Below are positions 7,362 to 17,148 of a stretch of DNA of 64,000 nt, one piece after another. How positions within the stretch are numbered: position 1 is the first letter of the stretch; every line of letters begins with the position of its first letter. The notes below the pieces were generated by a model. That model was not told the origin of the DNA, made no database searches, and saw only the letters and a list, made by a program, of their open reading frames with translations. Source of the DNA: Spirochaetales bacterium (GTDB lineage: Bacteria; Spirochaetota; Leptospiria; Leptospirales; Leptonemataceae); contig JABTUL010000003.1 of the NCBI GenBank assembly GCA_015075425.1, forward strand, positions 124,001 through 188,000, written 5' to 3'. The position numbers were made by a program, and so were the translations under genes.

Positions 7362-10300
7362 CCCGGGCTACAAACCCCGGTCCGCATCGCGTAACGGCAG
7401 ACTGCAAAAAGTCTTGATTGCCAATCGAGGGGAGATCGCCCGTCGCTTCTTTTTGTCTCTCCTGGAAATGGATATACCCACCGTTGCTGTGGTTACGGAT
7501 CCCGATCGAGGTCAGTCCTGGTATGAACATGCTTCCGAAGTCGTGTACATCGGTGATGCCCGTAACTATGTAAACGGGCAGGTGCTGCTGTCTGCTGTGC
7601 GGCTTTCTGGTGCCAATGCCGTCTATCCGGGCTACGGCTTTCTGGCAGAAAGCCTGACCTTTGCTCGTGCCGTAGCAGAACTCAAAGACGTGATTTTCAT
7701 GGGGCCGGCCGCACCGGTGATGGAGCGGGTGGCGGACAAGCTGAGCGCCCGGCAACTGGCCCGCTCCTGTGGTATGCGTCTCTTTCCGGCTTCCACTGCT
7801 CTGGCTGATGTGGAGGGCGCTGTGGCTGCCTTTGAGGAAATGGGCGGGCCGGCATTACTCAAGCTCAATGCTGGCGGCGGGGGCAAAGGCATGTCCGTTG
7901 TGCGCAGTCAGGCCGATGTACGCGCAGCGGTGCCGTCCATCATGCGTCTCGGGCAGAGCATTTATCATGATTCCAGTTTTTACCTGGAAAAATTAATAGA
8001 AAAACCATCGCATATAGAAGTGCAGGCCTTCAATCTGAGTGCGGTTTCTTTGCGCAAGTGTGCCGTGCAGAGGCGCAATCAGAAAATCATTGAGGAAACG
8101 GCGATTCTGCCGGAGGCCCTGGCCCGGGCAATGCTTGGCGATGCATCGCTGATCCTTGATGCCGCAGAGTACGGTCAGGCCGGCGCGGGCACGGTGGAAT
8201 TCCTGCTCGATGAAGACAGCGGTGAGTTCGGGTTTCTCGAGATGAACACCCGATTGCAGGTAGAATACGCAGTTACAGATCTTTCCTGTGGCATTGATAT
8301 CGTGCGTTGCCAGATCGAGCACTTTGATGGTCGGGAGATTCGGCTCAAAGAAATGCCATCCGTGGCCCATGCCATTGAAGTGCGATTGTACGCGGAGGAT
8401 GTGTACAACAACTATGCTCCCGCGCCGGGCTGGCTCGAAGAACTGGAGCTGCCCGGATTTTATGGAGTCCGTTCTGATAGTGGCTATCGGGCCGGGGATC
8501 GCATCCTGCCTGACTATGATCCCATGATCGCCAAGATTATTGTGCAGGGAGAGAATCGGTCCGTGGCTCTGGCGCGACTCAGACGAGCGTTGCGCGAAAT
8601 TTTTGTGCGCGGTGTGGCCACCAACGTACCCCAGCTTCTGGCCATCGCTGCACACCCGGATTTCATAAGTGGTGCTTACAATAACAATTTGCTCAAAGAC
8701 AATCCAGAGCTGGAACAGGAAATCTGTGATGAGTCTGTTGCCAGCCGACTGGCGGTCCTTTCTGTTTTATGCGAGTACAGAAATGATCAGGAAGAACGTT
8801 TGCAGGAAAGTCGCTGGCTTGAGGATCTGGAGAAAGTGTCCGCCGATCCGGCTCTGCGCGACTGGCCCAACTGCTTTGATGTTCGGCTGCCTGGGCGGAC
8901 CTGTCAGGTGCGCGTGGTTCAATATGACCGCTTCCATTTTGCTCTATGGTTGGATGGTCAGGAGGCCGGCGAAGCCGTAATCATGCATGCCCGCCCGCGT
9001 GACGGTCGCTTTCGTATCGCATTTTGTGGTCAGAGCTATTCTCTGGACCTTGACCGCAGACCCCAGAGTCATCTGGTCCGTCTGAGTGGAGCCGATGGCG
9101 GGCCTGTGTACATGCGAGTGCAGATTCGACCGGCACAAAAGGATCGACCTGAGGATGGACCAGGGCTTGTGCGCGCTCCCTTTCAGAGTGCTTTTGCCGG
9201 CTGGCCGGAAGAAAAGCCTTCCGTTGGTGATACTGTAACAGCCGGCCAGCCACTGCTCCTCATTGAAGCGATGAAAATGGAAAGCGTTATCCGGGCCCCG
9301 CTTTCCGGAACTTTGCTGCGGATGGTTGACGCCAGCCGCGAATCCGGGCGTACCTTTGCGGAAGGAGAGTTGCTCGCTGAGATCAGCGCAAACGAATCGC
9401 TTAAGCCTGGGACCACTGTTGTTTCTGTGCAACCGGACAGGTTGGCGGAGGCCCTTTTTGCCGGTTGTGGACCGGAGGAACTCGACTTACAGCTACAGAA
9501 AGACCCGGAACACCTCTCCTTTTGCTTGCGACTCTGGAAAGCCTGTTTCGCCGGATACTATTCGGAAGAGGCAATTCTCGGGCGGCTTTCTGCCTGTCTT
9601 GAGCGCAGCACGGATGCGTCAGGGTCGGTGCAGGGTCCGCTCTCCCAGGATATTCTCAGTTTTATTGAGGAAATCCTTTTTTTCTATTCCAGTGTGAAGC
9701 AGCTGTATTCACCGGGCCTGCGGGAACAGTTTTCCTTTTACTCGGAATTATCCCACCTGTATCAGAAACGTCACGACGAACGTTTCCGGCTCTCTTTTGG
9801 ACTGAAAGCCACTCTCAGTGCTTTCTTTGATAAGCTGGGTTTTGCCGATTGGGAAGCTCAGGTTGAGCAGCAGGAAGCAGCTTTCTTTCTCCTGCAACGG
9901 GCCGCCAGGGCCGCTCAGATTTACAAAGGGTCATTACTCTGGATTGTTTCGCTTTTGAAGAAGGCCCCCGAATTCTCCAGCGGCCTTTACCAGTTGATCA
10001 GTCGTCTGATTCTGATCGAACAGACAGAGCCTGAAAATGCTCTGGCTCTTGCGCTGCGTGACCTTCTGGAATCCCATCCCGCTCTGAGCCGCAATCTGGA
10101 AGCATTGCATGGACAGAGTCGTAAGTATTTTCAAGAGTATCGAACTTTCCTGCGTGATCCTTTTGCGCTGTTTGCCCCTGAACCGGCTGAACTTGTGAAG
10201 GAACGCATGCAGGCGGCCTTAACTGATGGATCTACGAATGTGCTTTCCCCTGGGCGGGAACGGGAAATAGCTCAGCGCCTGGCCGGCCGCCGGGTAGAGA

Positions 10301-12840
10301 AACATCGCCGGCTGTATGTACCGGATTCCTCAGCAGCCCTTTTTGAATTTCTTCTGGAGAATGGTCGTCGGGAGTACGCCTGTTTTGTTTTTCTCTCCGG
10401 CGATTCTATGCAATTCAAGCACTCTGCGCAGGGAAAGATCATCGCCTCAGAAAATCTGGAACAAGCAGGACTGCTGGGCATTTACCTGCTCTGGGCCTAC
10501 CGTCAGATTCAGGAAGTGGATGGGAGTTCTCTGGAACTTCTGGTAACGGGGACCCCTTTGACGACGGACTTCATTTCTGGCGACGAAACTTTATTTAATT
10601 ATACTACTTTACTTAAGATTTGCTATCCGATTTTTCGTTTTTTTGTCAGCATTGAAGTCGATCGTGTTTTTCTGGATCTTCCTTTGCAGACAGCCGGTTC
10701 CAAAGTGCGTCGTCGTCTCTTCAGTATTTACAATCGTGGCGGCCGTCTGCAACTGGACAAAGTTTTTGCCGATGATGCGCTTTCCCCCTACTGGAATGGA
10801 TCTGTGTCGCCGTCGCAGCGCCTCTACGATCGGAAAAAATGGCCACTTGAAGCGTGGCTCGAAGAACTTTTGCCGGAATTCGAAGAAATATCTTTGCCTG
10901 GTGAGTGGGGAGATCTGGCCGCCAGACTGGTTCATGGAACTCTGGACGGACGGCGGGTGTGGGTTTACCTGAAAGATTCACGGTTACGCGGCGGGGCTAC
11001 CGGAAATGGCGAAGGGCTTCTGTATGCTATGGCTGTTTACCTGGCATTGCGTTGCGGGGAGCAGTTATTTGTCATCAATGACGGTGCCGGAGCCAATATC
11101 CGTGAAGGGATGGTGGCTTTGAATCGCGCGGCGGAGGGCTTTTTTATGAATGCCCTTTTGCCGGCCATCCTCGGGGACCGCCTGGATGAATGGATTGCAC
11201 ACCATCCTGACCGGCAGTTGCGGGAACTCTTTGACCAGGCCAATGATCTGGTGGCTCTGAATAAAAACAAAAGAAATTTTATGATTCTGGCAGTGGGTGC
11301 CGGTTCCTCGACAGGGCTGGATGTGTACGGATCCGCTCAGGCCACTTTACAGATCATGATGGATCATCAAGAATCGTACCGCGTTCTTACCGGGTCTACA
11401 GTCATTCGTAGTGTAACCGGTGAAAGTTATACGAACTATGAGATAGGCGGAGGGCGAGTGATGGCCCATTGGACCGGGACAGTGGATCTTCTGGCCAGCG
11501 ATCATTTTGAACTTCTTACCCTGTTGCGCCGCCTCAGTGCCGTCATGGATGAGCGGGTCAGCGTGGCATTGCCTGTGGTAGAAGTTCCCCCATCTGCTAC
11601 GGAAGATATCTATGTGATCAATGAGCGATTCTTGCAGGAGACGCTGGCCGGTTTCATGAGCCTCAAAGCAGAATACGTGCAGGCGGGGGCTCTGGTGGGA
11701 GGGGTCGGCCGTCTGGCCGGCGAGCGAGTACTGGTCCTCGGGCCGCGCACCCATTTTGGGATTCGTTCCAGAGCCAGCGTGGAGCGAGCGCGAGATCTGC
11801 TGCGGATGGCCCGGAAAACCGCGAGCGCAACGATACTGGTCTCCGGACGCACTTGGTACAATGCCCTGGGTGAGGCGGATGATGCCCTGGATTTGCGGGA
11901 GGATTTTCTGCGCACTCTACAGGAACGCTCGGCACCGCGCTTTGTTGTGCTTACCCACGCGGATGGACTCCAGAAACTATCGCTGGCCAGTTCGGCCGAT
12001 GTTTTGATTTATACCGGTTCCGGCAATCCCTCTTTGCCCGCTTTGATCTGTCGGGATTTGAAGGAAGCCTTTGCACGGATCGGGCAAATCCTGGCCTGGG
12101 CTCGCGGACCCGCTGAAAGCAGGAGCAGTGGTTCATCTTTTGATCTGCCGCCCTCAAGTCTACAGGCCTTTGATGTGTGCCATGTCATTGATGCTCTGGT
12201 AGATCAGGAAACCTTTCTGCCGTTCTGGGAGCAGCACTGTCCGGGTTTTGTAACGGGAATTGCCAGGCTCGGTGGTCGTTCCATCGGTGTCCTTGCCGAT
12301 CAGCCCCTGATTCAGGGAGGAGCCGCTGATGCACCGGGCACCCGAAAATTCCGGAAATTCATAGAAAAAATGGAAAGATTACAGGTCCCCGTGCTCATGC
12401 TCTCTTCTTCTCCCGGATTCCTGCCCGGCCTCAAGCAGGAACGATTGCGCATCCAGCAAATTGGCGGGGAAAGCCTGGATGTCAATGTGCAAAGTCGCAT
12501 TCCGATTCTTTCGGTTACCCTGGCGCAGAACTACGGGGGGCGACAGATCCAGGCCTTCAGTAAATTTCTCAGGCCCGGCATAACTACTTTTGCCAGATCC
12601 GACTCCATCCTGGCCGTAATGGGGGCCACAGCCTCCTTTGATCTTTTTCACGGCAGGGAGTACAAAAGCTTGCAGCAGGCCGGCAAAACAGAAGAGGCCC
12701 GACAGTTACGGGAAGAGTATATAGAGGCCTACAACCGGCGCAGTGCTGCCTCAGAAGACGCCCATCGACAGAATAATATCGATTATTTTTATAAAGATCT
12801 GGCGGATCTGCGGGCATACTTAATTCGTGGTCTTGCGTAA
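7327..12840 (+). CDS. Single-chain biotin-dependent acyl-CoA carboxylase (BC-BCCP-CT)
   Basis: A 1837-residue protein with all carboxylase functions in one chain. The biotin carboxylase spans about 26-480 (LIANRGEIARRF, ATP loop NAGGGGKGMSVV, FLEMNTRLQVEYAVTD). A biotinyl domain follows with EAMKMES; Lys650 is the biotin site. Residues of about 700-1150 are a linker. The carboxyltransferase N-terminal half lies around 1200-1480 (SRLRGGATGNGEG, VINDGAGANIREG) and the C-terminal half to the end (GGAADAPGTRKFRKF). This layout resembles eukaryotic-type acetyl-CoA carboxylase and large bacterial acyl-CoA carboxylases; the acyl substrate cannot be told. The usual VEH of the carboxylase signature is VEY here. 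The TTG start at 7327 is supported by GGGGGGAG six bases upstream. Confidence 0.85.
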   Translation: MVTDEAALFRLNPGYKPRSASRNGRLQKVLIANRGEIARRFFLSLLEMDIPTVAVVTDPDRGQSWYEHASEVVYIGDARNYVNGQVLLSAVRLSGANAVYPGYGFLAESLTFARAVAELKDVIFMGPAAPVMERVADKLSARQLARSCGMRLFPASTALADVEGAVAAFEEMGGPALLKLNAGGGGKGMSVVRSQADVRAAVPSIMRLGQSIYHDSSFYLEKLIEKPSHIEVQAFNLSAVSLRKCAVQRRNQKIIEETAILPEALARAMLGDASLILDAAEYGQAGAGTVEFLLDEDSGEFGFLEMNTRLQVEYAVTDLSCGIDIVRCQIEHFDGREIRLKEMPSVAHAIEVRLYAEDVYNNYAPAPGWLEELELPGFYGVRSDSGYRAGDRILPDYDPMIAKIIVQGENRSVALARLRRALREIFVRGVATNVPQLLAIAAHPDFISGAYNNNLLKDNPELEQEICDESVASRLAVLSVLCEYRNDQEERLQESRWLEDLEKVSADPALRDWPNCFDVRLPGRTCQVRVVQYDRFHFALWLDGQEAGEAVIMHARPRDGRFRIAFCGQSYSLDLDRRPQSHLVRLSGADGGPVYMRVQIRPAQKDRPEDGPGLVRAPFQSAFAGWPEEKPSVGDTVTAGQPLLLIEAMKMESVIRAPLSGTLLRMVDASRESGRTFAEGELLAEISANESLKPGTTVVSVQPDRLAEALFAGCGPEELDLQLQKDPEHLSFCLRLWKACFAGYYSEEAILGRLSACLERSTDASGSVQGPLSQDILSFIEEILFFYSSVKQLYSPGLREQFSFYSELSHLYQKRHDERFRLSFGLKATLSAFFDKLGFADWEAQVEQQEAAFFLLQRAARAAQIYKGSLLWIVSLLKKAPEFSSGLYQLISRLILIEQTEPENALALALRDLLESHPALSRNLEALHGQSRKYFQEYRTFLRDPFALFAPEPAELVKERMQAALTDGSTNVLSPGREREIAQRLAGRRVEKHRRLYVPDSSAALFEFLLENGRREYACFVFLSGDSMQFKHSAQGKIIASENLEQAGLLGIYLLWAYRQIQEVDGSSLELLVTGTPLTTDFISGDETLFNYTTLLKICYPIFRFFVSIEVDRVFLDLPLQTAGSKVRRRLFSIYNRGGRLQLDKVFADDALSPYWNGSVSPSQRLYDRKKWPLEAWLEELLPEFEEISLPGEWGDLAARLVHGTLDGRRVWVYLKDSRLRGGATGNGEGLLYAMAVYLALRCGEQLFVINDGAGANIREGMVALNRAAEGFFMNALLPAILGDRLDEWIAHHPDRQLRELFDQANDLVALNKNKRNFMILAVGAGSSTGLDVYGSAQATLQIMMDHQESYRVLTGSTVIRSVTGESYTNYEIGGGRVMAHWTGTVDLLASDHFELLTLLRRLSAVMDERVSVALPVVEVPPSATEDIYVINERFLQETLAGFMSLKAEYVQAGALVGGVGRLAGERVLVLGPRTHFGIRSRASVERARDLLRMARKTASATILVSGRTWYNALGEADDALDLREDFLRTLQERSAPRFVVLTHADGLQKLSLASSADVLIYTGSGNPSLPALICRDLKEAFARIGQILAWARGPAESRSSGSSFDLPPSSLQAFDVCHVIDALVDQETFLPFWEQHCPGFVTGIARLGGRSIGVLADQPLIQGGAADAPGTRKFRKFIEKMERLQVPVLMLSSSPGFLPGLKQERLRIQQIGGESLDVNVQSRIPILSVTLAQNYGGRQIQAFSKFLRPGITTFARSDSILAVMGATASFDLFHGREYKSLQQAGKTEEARQLREEYIEAYNRRSAASEDAHRQNNIDYFYKDLADLRAYLIRGLA

Positions 12841-12845
12841 GGCCG

Positions 12846-14720
12846 GTGAAGAAAATCATGACCAGAAAAAGTGTGACAGGGGGGGATCTGCAGGCGAGGC
12901 ACAGTCTCTCTTTCCTCTTTTTTGTCCTGGCCAATTCTATTCTTTTCTATGCCTACTATGATTCGAATGCCAACGGCATGATCCGGATGGTTAAGAAAAC
13001 CATGATCCAGACGGACCGCGCTTTTTTTATGCTCTACGCCTTTCTATTGGCTTCGGGCCTGGCCTTTGTCCTCCTGCTCCTTTACAGCGCTCTACGTCGC
13101 AGGATCGCTGAGACTTCCCTTTTCAAGATGGCGGCTTTACTGTATGTGCTGGTCTGGTTTATCCTGATTGTGGATACCGGGGCGTTTTTACGGACCGGCA
13201 TGCACCTGCTGGATTCCTATGTGTTGCGCAGTCTGAGTAGCCCGGATTTTTACCGCAATATTCGATTGCCGGTGGATCAGTGGCTGCTGATCGCCGGTTT
13301 GCCGGTCCTTGTTTTTTTGATACAGAGTTCTCTTATCTTTGCCTCGAACCGGGCCGCACGCTTTTTCCGGCTGCCTTCGCGGATTCATTTCTGGCTGCTG
13401 ATCGGCTTTGCCCTTTTTGGACTGGCAACAGCCAGGGCCTACTATGTTTTACATAAAGATAAATTTTTAACCGTGGGTAATCCCGTCCTGAAAGCTTTGC
13501 CTGGCTATGAGTTATTTTTCAGTGGCTGGGGCCAGGCTCGCTTGCAACTCTCCGTGCCGCTGCCGCAGCATCCGCCACTCTCCCAGAAAAAAAGAAAATC
13601 GATCCTCATGATTGTGGCCGATTCTGTGCAGTACAAATCCGTGCATCCGGAAACCATGCCTTTCCTGCATCGGTTCCGCCAGAGCCGTCCCGGAATCGAA
13701 AGCCAGTACCACTATTCCACCGCCCACTATACCGAGCCCGGAATTTTTTCACTGGTCTGTGGACTGGATGGCTTTCACTACCAGCCCTTTGCCAGTAGAG
13801 AAGCCAGAGTGTTTGCACTAAAACAGCTGCAGGAAAGTGGATTTCGGTTGCATGCTTATGCATCAACTCAGATTCGCAGCTGGCATGCTGCGGAATTCTT
13901 CTTTGATCAGTTCGATGATTACCGGGAATTTGTACGGCATGGGCGTTTTGACAAAGACGATGCGGCGCTGACCCGGGCGCTGGTGGATTTTGCTGGCCAG
14001 AAGAAGGATGGTCCTTTCTTTATGCTGGCCGTTTTGAATTCCAGCCACCATAACTATCCCTATCCCCCGGAATTTGAACATTTCAAGCCGGCAGCCCCTG
14101 AAAATTTCGACATTGATCGCATTCGTGAACGTGACGAATGGGAGTTGCTGCGTAATCGCTATTACAACAGTCTCAGATATGTGGACTCTCTTTTGGAAAC
14201 TATCCTGGGAGCGTTTGCCGCACAAATTGCCTCTGGCGAGCTCATCGTTGTTTTTACATCAGACCACGGGGAAGAATTCAATGAACGTGGTCTTTGGGGA
14301 CACATTAAGATCAATCCCTACAACGAACAAATGCGCGTCCCGCTCTATTTCTACATACCAGGGGTGAGCAGTCCGCGCCATCGGCTGACATCAAGCAGTG
14401 ATATTATGCCGACTATCTTTGATGCCATGGGGCTTTCCGGCGAATCCTTACCGTTCAATGGAAGGAGTTTGCTTTCTCCCTTACCACAGGATCATCTGGT
14501 TACGGTGATGGGGCTTGGTTTTCCGCTCTGGGGAAATTTGATCACTGCTATTGATTCCAGGACCAAAATCCGCTTCTATCGCGATGATGATTTTCGCGTC
14601 TTCACCGCCGGGCTGATTACGGATCTGGACGATGAACCTTTGAGTCTGAGTCCGGAGGAAATAGCTCTGCGGGAGCGCTTTCTACGCGAACGGGTGCTCC
14701 GATTCCTCCAGCCTTATTAG
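12846..14720 (+). CDS. Inner-membrane sulfatase-fold protein (YejM/LtaS-like)
   Basis: A 624-residue protein with several N-terminal membrane segments (roughly 20-40, 60-85, 95-115, 150-170, 180-200) followed by a periplasmic sulfatase-like domain. Visible sites are SILMIVADSVQYKSV, with the first metal aspartate, a STAHYTEPGIFSL segment at the nucleophile position, and FTSDHGEEFNERGLWGH near the C-terminal metal site. The layout fits membrane alkaline-phosphatase-fold proteins such as LtaS, phosphoethanolamine transferases and YejM; the last fits best by segment order. It may act on lipids or modify envelope polymers. The start is GTG at 12846 or ATG at 12858. Its TAG stop lies inside the TTAG target duplication of the adjoining repeat element. 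Confidence 0.7.
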   Translation: MKKIMTRKSVTGGDLQARHSLSFLFFVLANSILFYAYYDSNANGMIRMVKKTMIQTDRAFFMLYAFLLASGLAFVLLLLYSALRRRIAETSLFKMAALLYVLVWFILIVDTGAFLRTGMHLLDSYVLRSLSSPDFYRNIRLPVDQWLLIAGLPVLVFLIQSSLIFASNRAARFFRLPSRIHFWLLIGFALFGLATARAYYVLHKDKFLTVGNPVLKALPGYELFFSGWGQARLQLSVPLPQHPPLSQKKRKSILMIVADSVQYKSVHPETMPFLHRFRQSRPGIESQYHYSTAHYTEPGIFSLVCGLDGFHYQPFASREARVFALKQLQESGFRLHAYASTQIRSWHAAEFFFDQFDDYREFVRHGRFDKDDAALTRALVDFAGQKKDGPFFMLAVLNSSHHNYPYPPEFEHFKPAAPENFDIDRIRERDEWELLRNRYYNSLRYVDSLLETILGAFAAQIASGELIVVFTSDHGEEFNERGLWGHIKINPYNEQMRVPLYFYIPGVSSPRHRLTSSSDIMPTIFDAMGLSGESLPFNGRSLLSPLPQDHLVTVMGLGFPLWGNLITAIDSRTKIRFYRDDDFRVFTAGLITDLDDEPLSLSPEEIALRERFLRERVLRFLQPY

Positions 14721-14824
14721 CCCGGATTATTCGTGAAAACAGTGGGGCGCCGCACGCGACCCGGTGCGGGGCGGTTTTTCTTTGAACCTGTACTTTACGC
14801 ATACGCTTTCATGAACAATCCGGG
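14721..14824 (+). mobile_element. MITE-like element, copy 1 (internally deleted, 104 bp)
   Basis: The ends are imperfect inverted repeats: CCCGGATTATTCGTGAAA on the left, and on the right a sequence whose complement matches it at 16 of 18 positions. The element is flanked by TTAG at 14717-14720 and 14825-14828, a 4-bp target duplication. Compared with the copies at 26.1 and 59.4 kb it lacks about 145 central bases, from the CGCACGCGACC segment to the GGTGCGGGGCGG segment. It sits between two convergent genes; the duplicated TTAG supplies the TAG stop of the upstream gene and, on the other strand, the TAA stop of the downstream gene. It has no coding capacity. Confidence 0.85.
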
Positions 14825-16291
14825 TTAGCGGGCGGCAACAGCGCGGCGGCGTAGAACGGGAGTCACAGCAGAAAAAGCCATGTCGTACTCGTTGCCGGCA
14901 TTCCAGAGCATCCAACCTTTGCCGCCCGCATCATCGCTGCCGCGGATCTGCTCCTGGATGTAAGCCGCGTTGTAATTGCTGACTCGCCAGCGGAAGGCTT
15001 GAAGCCAGGGCCGAACCACCTTGCCTGTCCCGGATTTTTCCAGCACCCGGGCAACTCCCTGATGGAGGAAGTGGTAAGGTTCATCAGCGGGCCGCGCTTT
15101 GCGATCAAAGCCGTTGCTGAAATGCGATGGATAGAGCATGGGTGAGATGACATCGACGTGCAAAGATAGTCTTTCGATTCGCTGTCCGGTCGCATTGATA
15201 TCCAGATCTTCACCCCAGGCAACGACTCCAAAGATGTCGATAGCCGTGCGAGTGTTTGTCAGGCTTGTCAGTGTATGAGCACCGGCCAGAAAGCGGGCGA
15301 TATTCTGGACCTTATCTTCCGGCGAGCTTACCTGGTGGTAGCTGACCTGTTTTAGATTTCCCTCAGCCGGGTAGCGGACATAGTCGAACTGGATCTCATC
15401 GACGCCCAGGAGCACAAGCTCCGTAACCAGAGCCAGATTGTAGTCCTGGACTTCCTGGTGGCCGGGATCAACCCACAAAGGCTGGCCTTTGGTGAGCAGC
15501 CTTCCCGTTGGGCTGCCTGCATCTTTTATAGCCAGATCAGGCCGCTGCTTTGCCAGGTTCTCATCCTGGAAGAGAGCCATCCGGGCGATGACATAGATGT
15601 CATTGTCATGTAAGTATTTTATCATTTTGGATATATCAAGAATCGGAGCTGGATGGCGGCGGTTTTTTTCAACGATGTCCAGCGAACTGCGATAGTTCAC
15701 AACACCTATGATATCTTTAACATCGAAAACAATACCGTTAGCCCCGGCATTTTTCAGCCGTTCCACCTCACGCTGGATGCGTCCGGGATTGGAATTGCCG
15801 CCCTGCAGGTAGATGGCATGGACAGCGGCATCCGCCGGCCAGCCCAGTGGCTCATTCTGGTGCGGCTGAAGAATCGGCTCCGGCAATACAATCTCTTCCT
15901 TATGGCAAACACGGTCTGCGAAGGCCGCCGGGTTATTCTTTTGGATGGCTTCTTCCAGCTGGCGCTGATCATAAATAAAACTATAGGAATACAGCCGACG
16001 GGCCAGAATTCCGGCGCTGAGTCGCTCTGTGCAGTGGAAACTCAGACGATCACTGTGCCGGGTGAGGCCCTCAGGAAACTTCTTTTTGTATTCTGTTATA
16101 AATGGTTTTTCCGGGGAGGTCTTATCGATAGGAAAGATCCCCCCGGGAAATTGTGTCATTGTGACCAGCGCGGCGGCAGCCACTATGGCACTGGCTGTCT
16201 TCACGGGAAACCGTGGTTCCAGCCGCCAGAGTATCCACCGGTCCAGGCCCTTCTCCAGAGTTCTGACACAGAATAGTAAAAATCGGTTCAT
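14825..16291 (-). CDS. Putative glycoside hydrolase, DUF4015 family
   Basis: A 488-residue protein with an N-terminal membrane anchor or signal (about 33-50). From about 165 it follows the DUF4015 TIM-barrel pattern: HAIYLQGG, a strand with GIVFDVKDIIGVVNY, YVIARMALFQDE, then WVDPGHQEVQDYN, LGVDEIQFDYVRYP, and VISPMLYPSHF. The aspartates and glutamate in FDVKD and DEIQFDYVRYP are candidate catalytic residues. Members are predicted to act on polysaccharide or peptidoglycan-like material outside the cytoplasm; the substrate is not known. The ATG at 16291 gives the longest frame. The stop codon overlaps the target duplication of the adjacent repeat element. Confidence 0.8.
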   Translation of the reverse strand: MNRFLLFCVRTLEKGLDRWILWRLEPRFPVKTASAIVAAAALVTMTQFPGGIFPIDKTSPEKPFITEYKKKFPEGLTRHSDRLSFHCTERLSAGILARRLYSYSFIYDQRQLEEAIQKNNPAAFADRVCHKEEIVLPEPILQPHQNEPLGWPADAAVHAIYLQGGNSNPGRIQREVERLKNAGANGIVFDVKDIIGVVNYRSSLDIVEKNRRHPAPILDISKMIKYLHDNDIYVIARMALFQDENLAKQRPDLAIKDAGSPTGRLLTKGQPLWVDPGHQEVQDYNLALVTELVLLGVDEIQFDYVRYPAEGNLKQVSYHQVSSPEDKVQNIARFLAGAHTLTSLTNTRTAIDIFGVVAWGEDLDINATGQRIERLSLHVDVISPMLYPSHFSNGFDRKARPADEPYHFLHQGVARVLEKSGTGKVVRPWLQAFRWRVSNYNAAYIQEQIRGSDDAGGKGWMLWNAGNEYDMAFSAVTPVLRRRAVAAR

Positions 16292-16432
16292 TCCATACCC
16301 TGCAGGCGCAAAACTTAGAAAATTTTAGCGCATGGGCGGCAGCATTTTTATGCAGTGCATCATGTCAAAGGATTTTTCTGGCACAGTTGTTCCCGGAGCC
16401 TTTTTTCCAGGCCCCAGGGCCATTATCTATTA

Positions 16433-17002
16433 TCAGACCGATTGGCTGCCGGTTCCCGCCACACGGGACTGGTAGGCCAGTACGCTGCGAGCCAGAAACA
16501 AGAAAGTGAGCACAAAGAAGACATCACCGGCAGCCGAACGTAGCAGGAAGGGCAGGGCCATGGTATAGCAGGAAAGGAGTCCCTCCAGACTGAAAGGATA
16601 CAGTCCTCCCCAGAGGAAGACTCCCAAGTTGGAAAGCAGATAGAAGATGATAGCAGAAGTAACGCCCGCTTTCAGGCCCGATTGGAGATAGGGTCCGCCG
16701 GCCAGCACTTTTTTTAGCGGAATGCCCAGAAAAGCCGGCAGAAAAAAGCCAAGGTTGATGAGCGCCATGGTGCCCACGTGCTCAAAAGGCAGAAACAGGT
16801 TGCTGACCAGAAGCGCTACGGCCGGGACCATAAGGGCCAGCCAGCTACGATCCAGTAAAGTGAATGCCAGAATTCCTGCTGCGGCAACCGGAGTTATGTT
16901 GGCAGGGTGCGGTAAGAGTCTCCCGGCAAGGGCAATACCTGTAAGGATCAGGGCCAGGATCCAGTCATTTCCGGGAGTATTTCGATCAGCGGACTTCAGC
17001 AT
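16433..17002 (-). CDS. Integral membrane protein, DUF6580-like
   Basis: A 189-residue hydrophobic protein with about five membrane segments. The N-terminal ILTGIALAGRLLPHPANITPVAAAGI matches the start of DUF6580 proteins (Arg-Leu-Leu-Pro-His-Pro-x-Asn-x-Thr-Pro, here with spacing residues), a family whose fold recalls the substrate-binding component of ECF vitamin transporters. No energy-coupling genes are nearby, so transport is only a suggestion. The ATG at 17002 was chosen over a TTG at 17041 because it keeps a short polar head before the first membrane segment; neither has a strong ribosome site. Confidence 0.55.
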   Translation of the reverse strand: MLKSADRNTPGNDWILALILTGIALAGRLLPHPANITPVAAAGILAFTLLDRSWLALMVPAVALLVSNLFLPFEHVGTMALINLGFFLPAFLGIPLKKVLAGGPYLQSGLKAGVTSAIIFYLLSNLGVFLWGGLYPFSLEGLLSCYTMALPFLLRSAAGDVFFVLTFLFLARSVLAYQSRVAGTGSQSV

Positions 17003-17148
17003 AAGAGCAGAAAAAAGCAGCTGTTTCTTTTGTAAATGCAAATTCGGTCACAGGCTGCAAGTATCGTTTTGTTTGCGATCAGCCGTTGGCCCCGCCTTTG
17101 ATGCAAACCAGCGGCCGGTGTGTCACAGGCAGGGTTTAGACTGCAGCC

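Noticed and set aside
14617-14802. Short minus-strand frames starting MRKVQVQRKT in each repeat copy
   Set aside because: They arise from the shared right arm of the MITE, change length between copies, have no ribosome site, and code for basic low-quality sequence.
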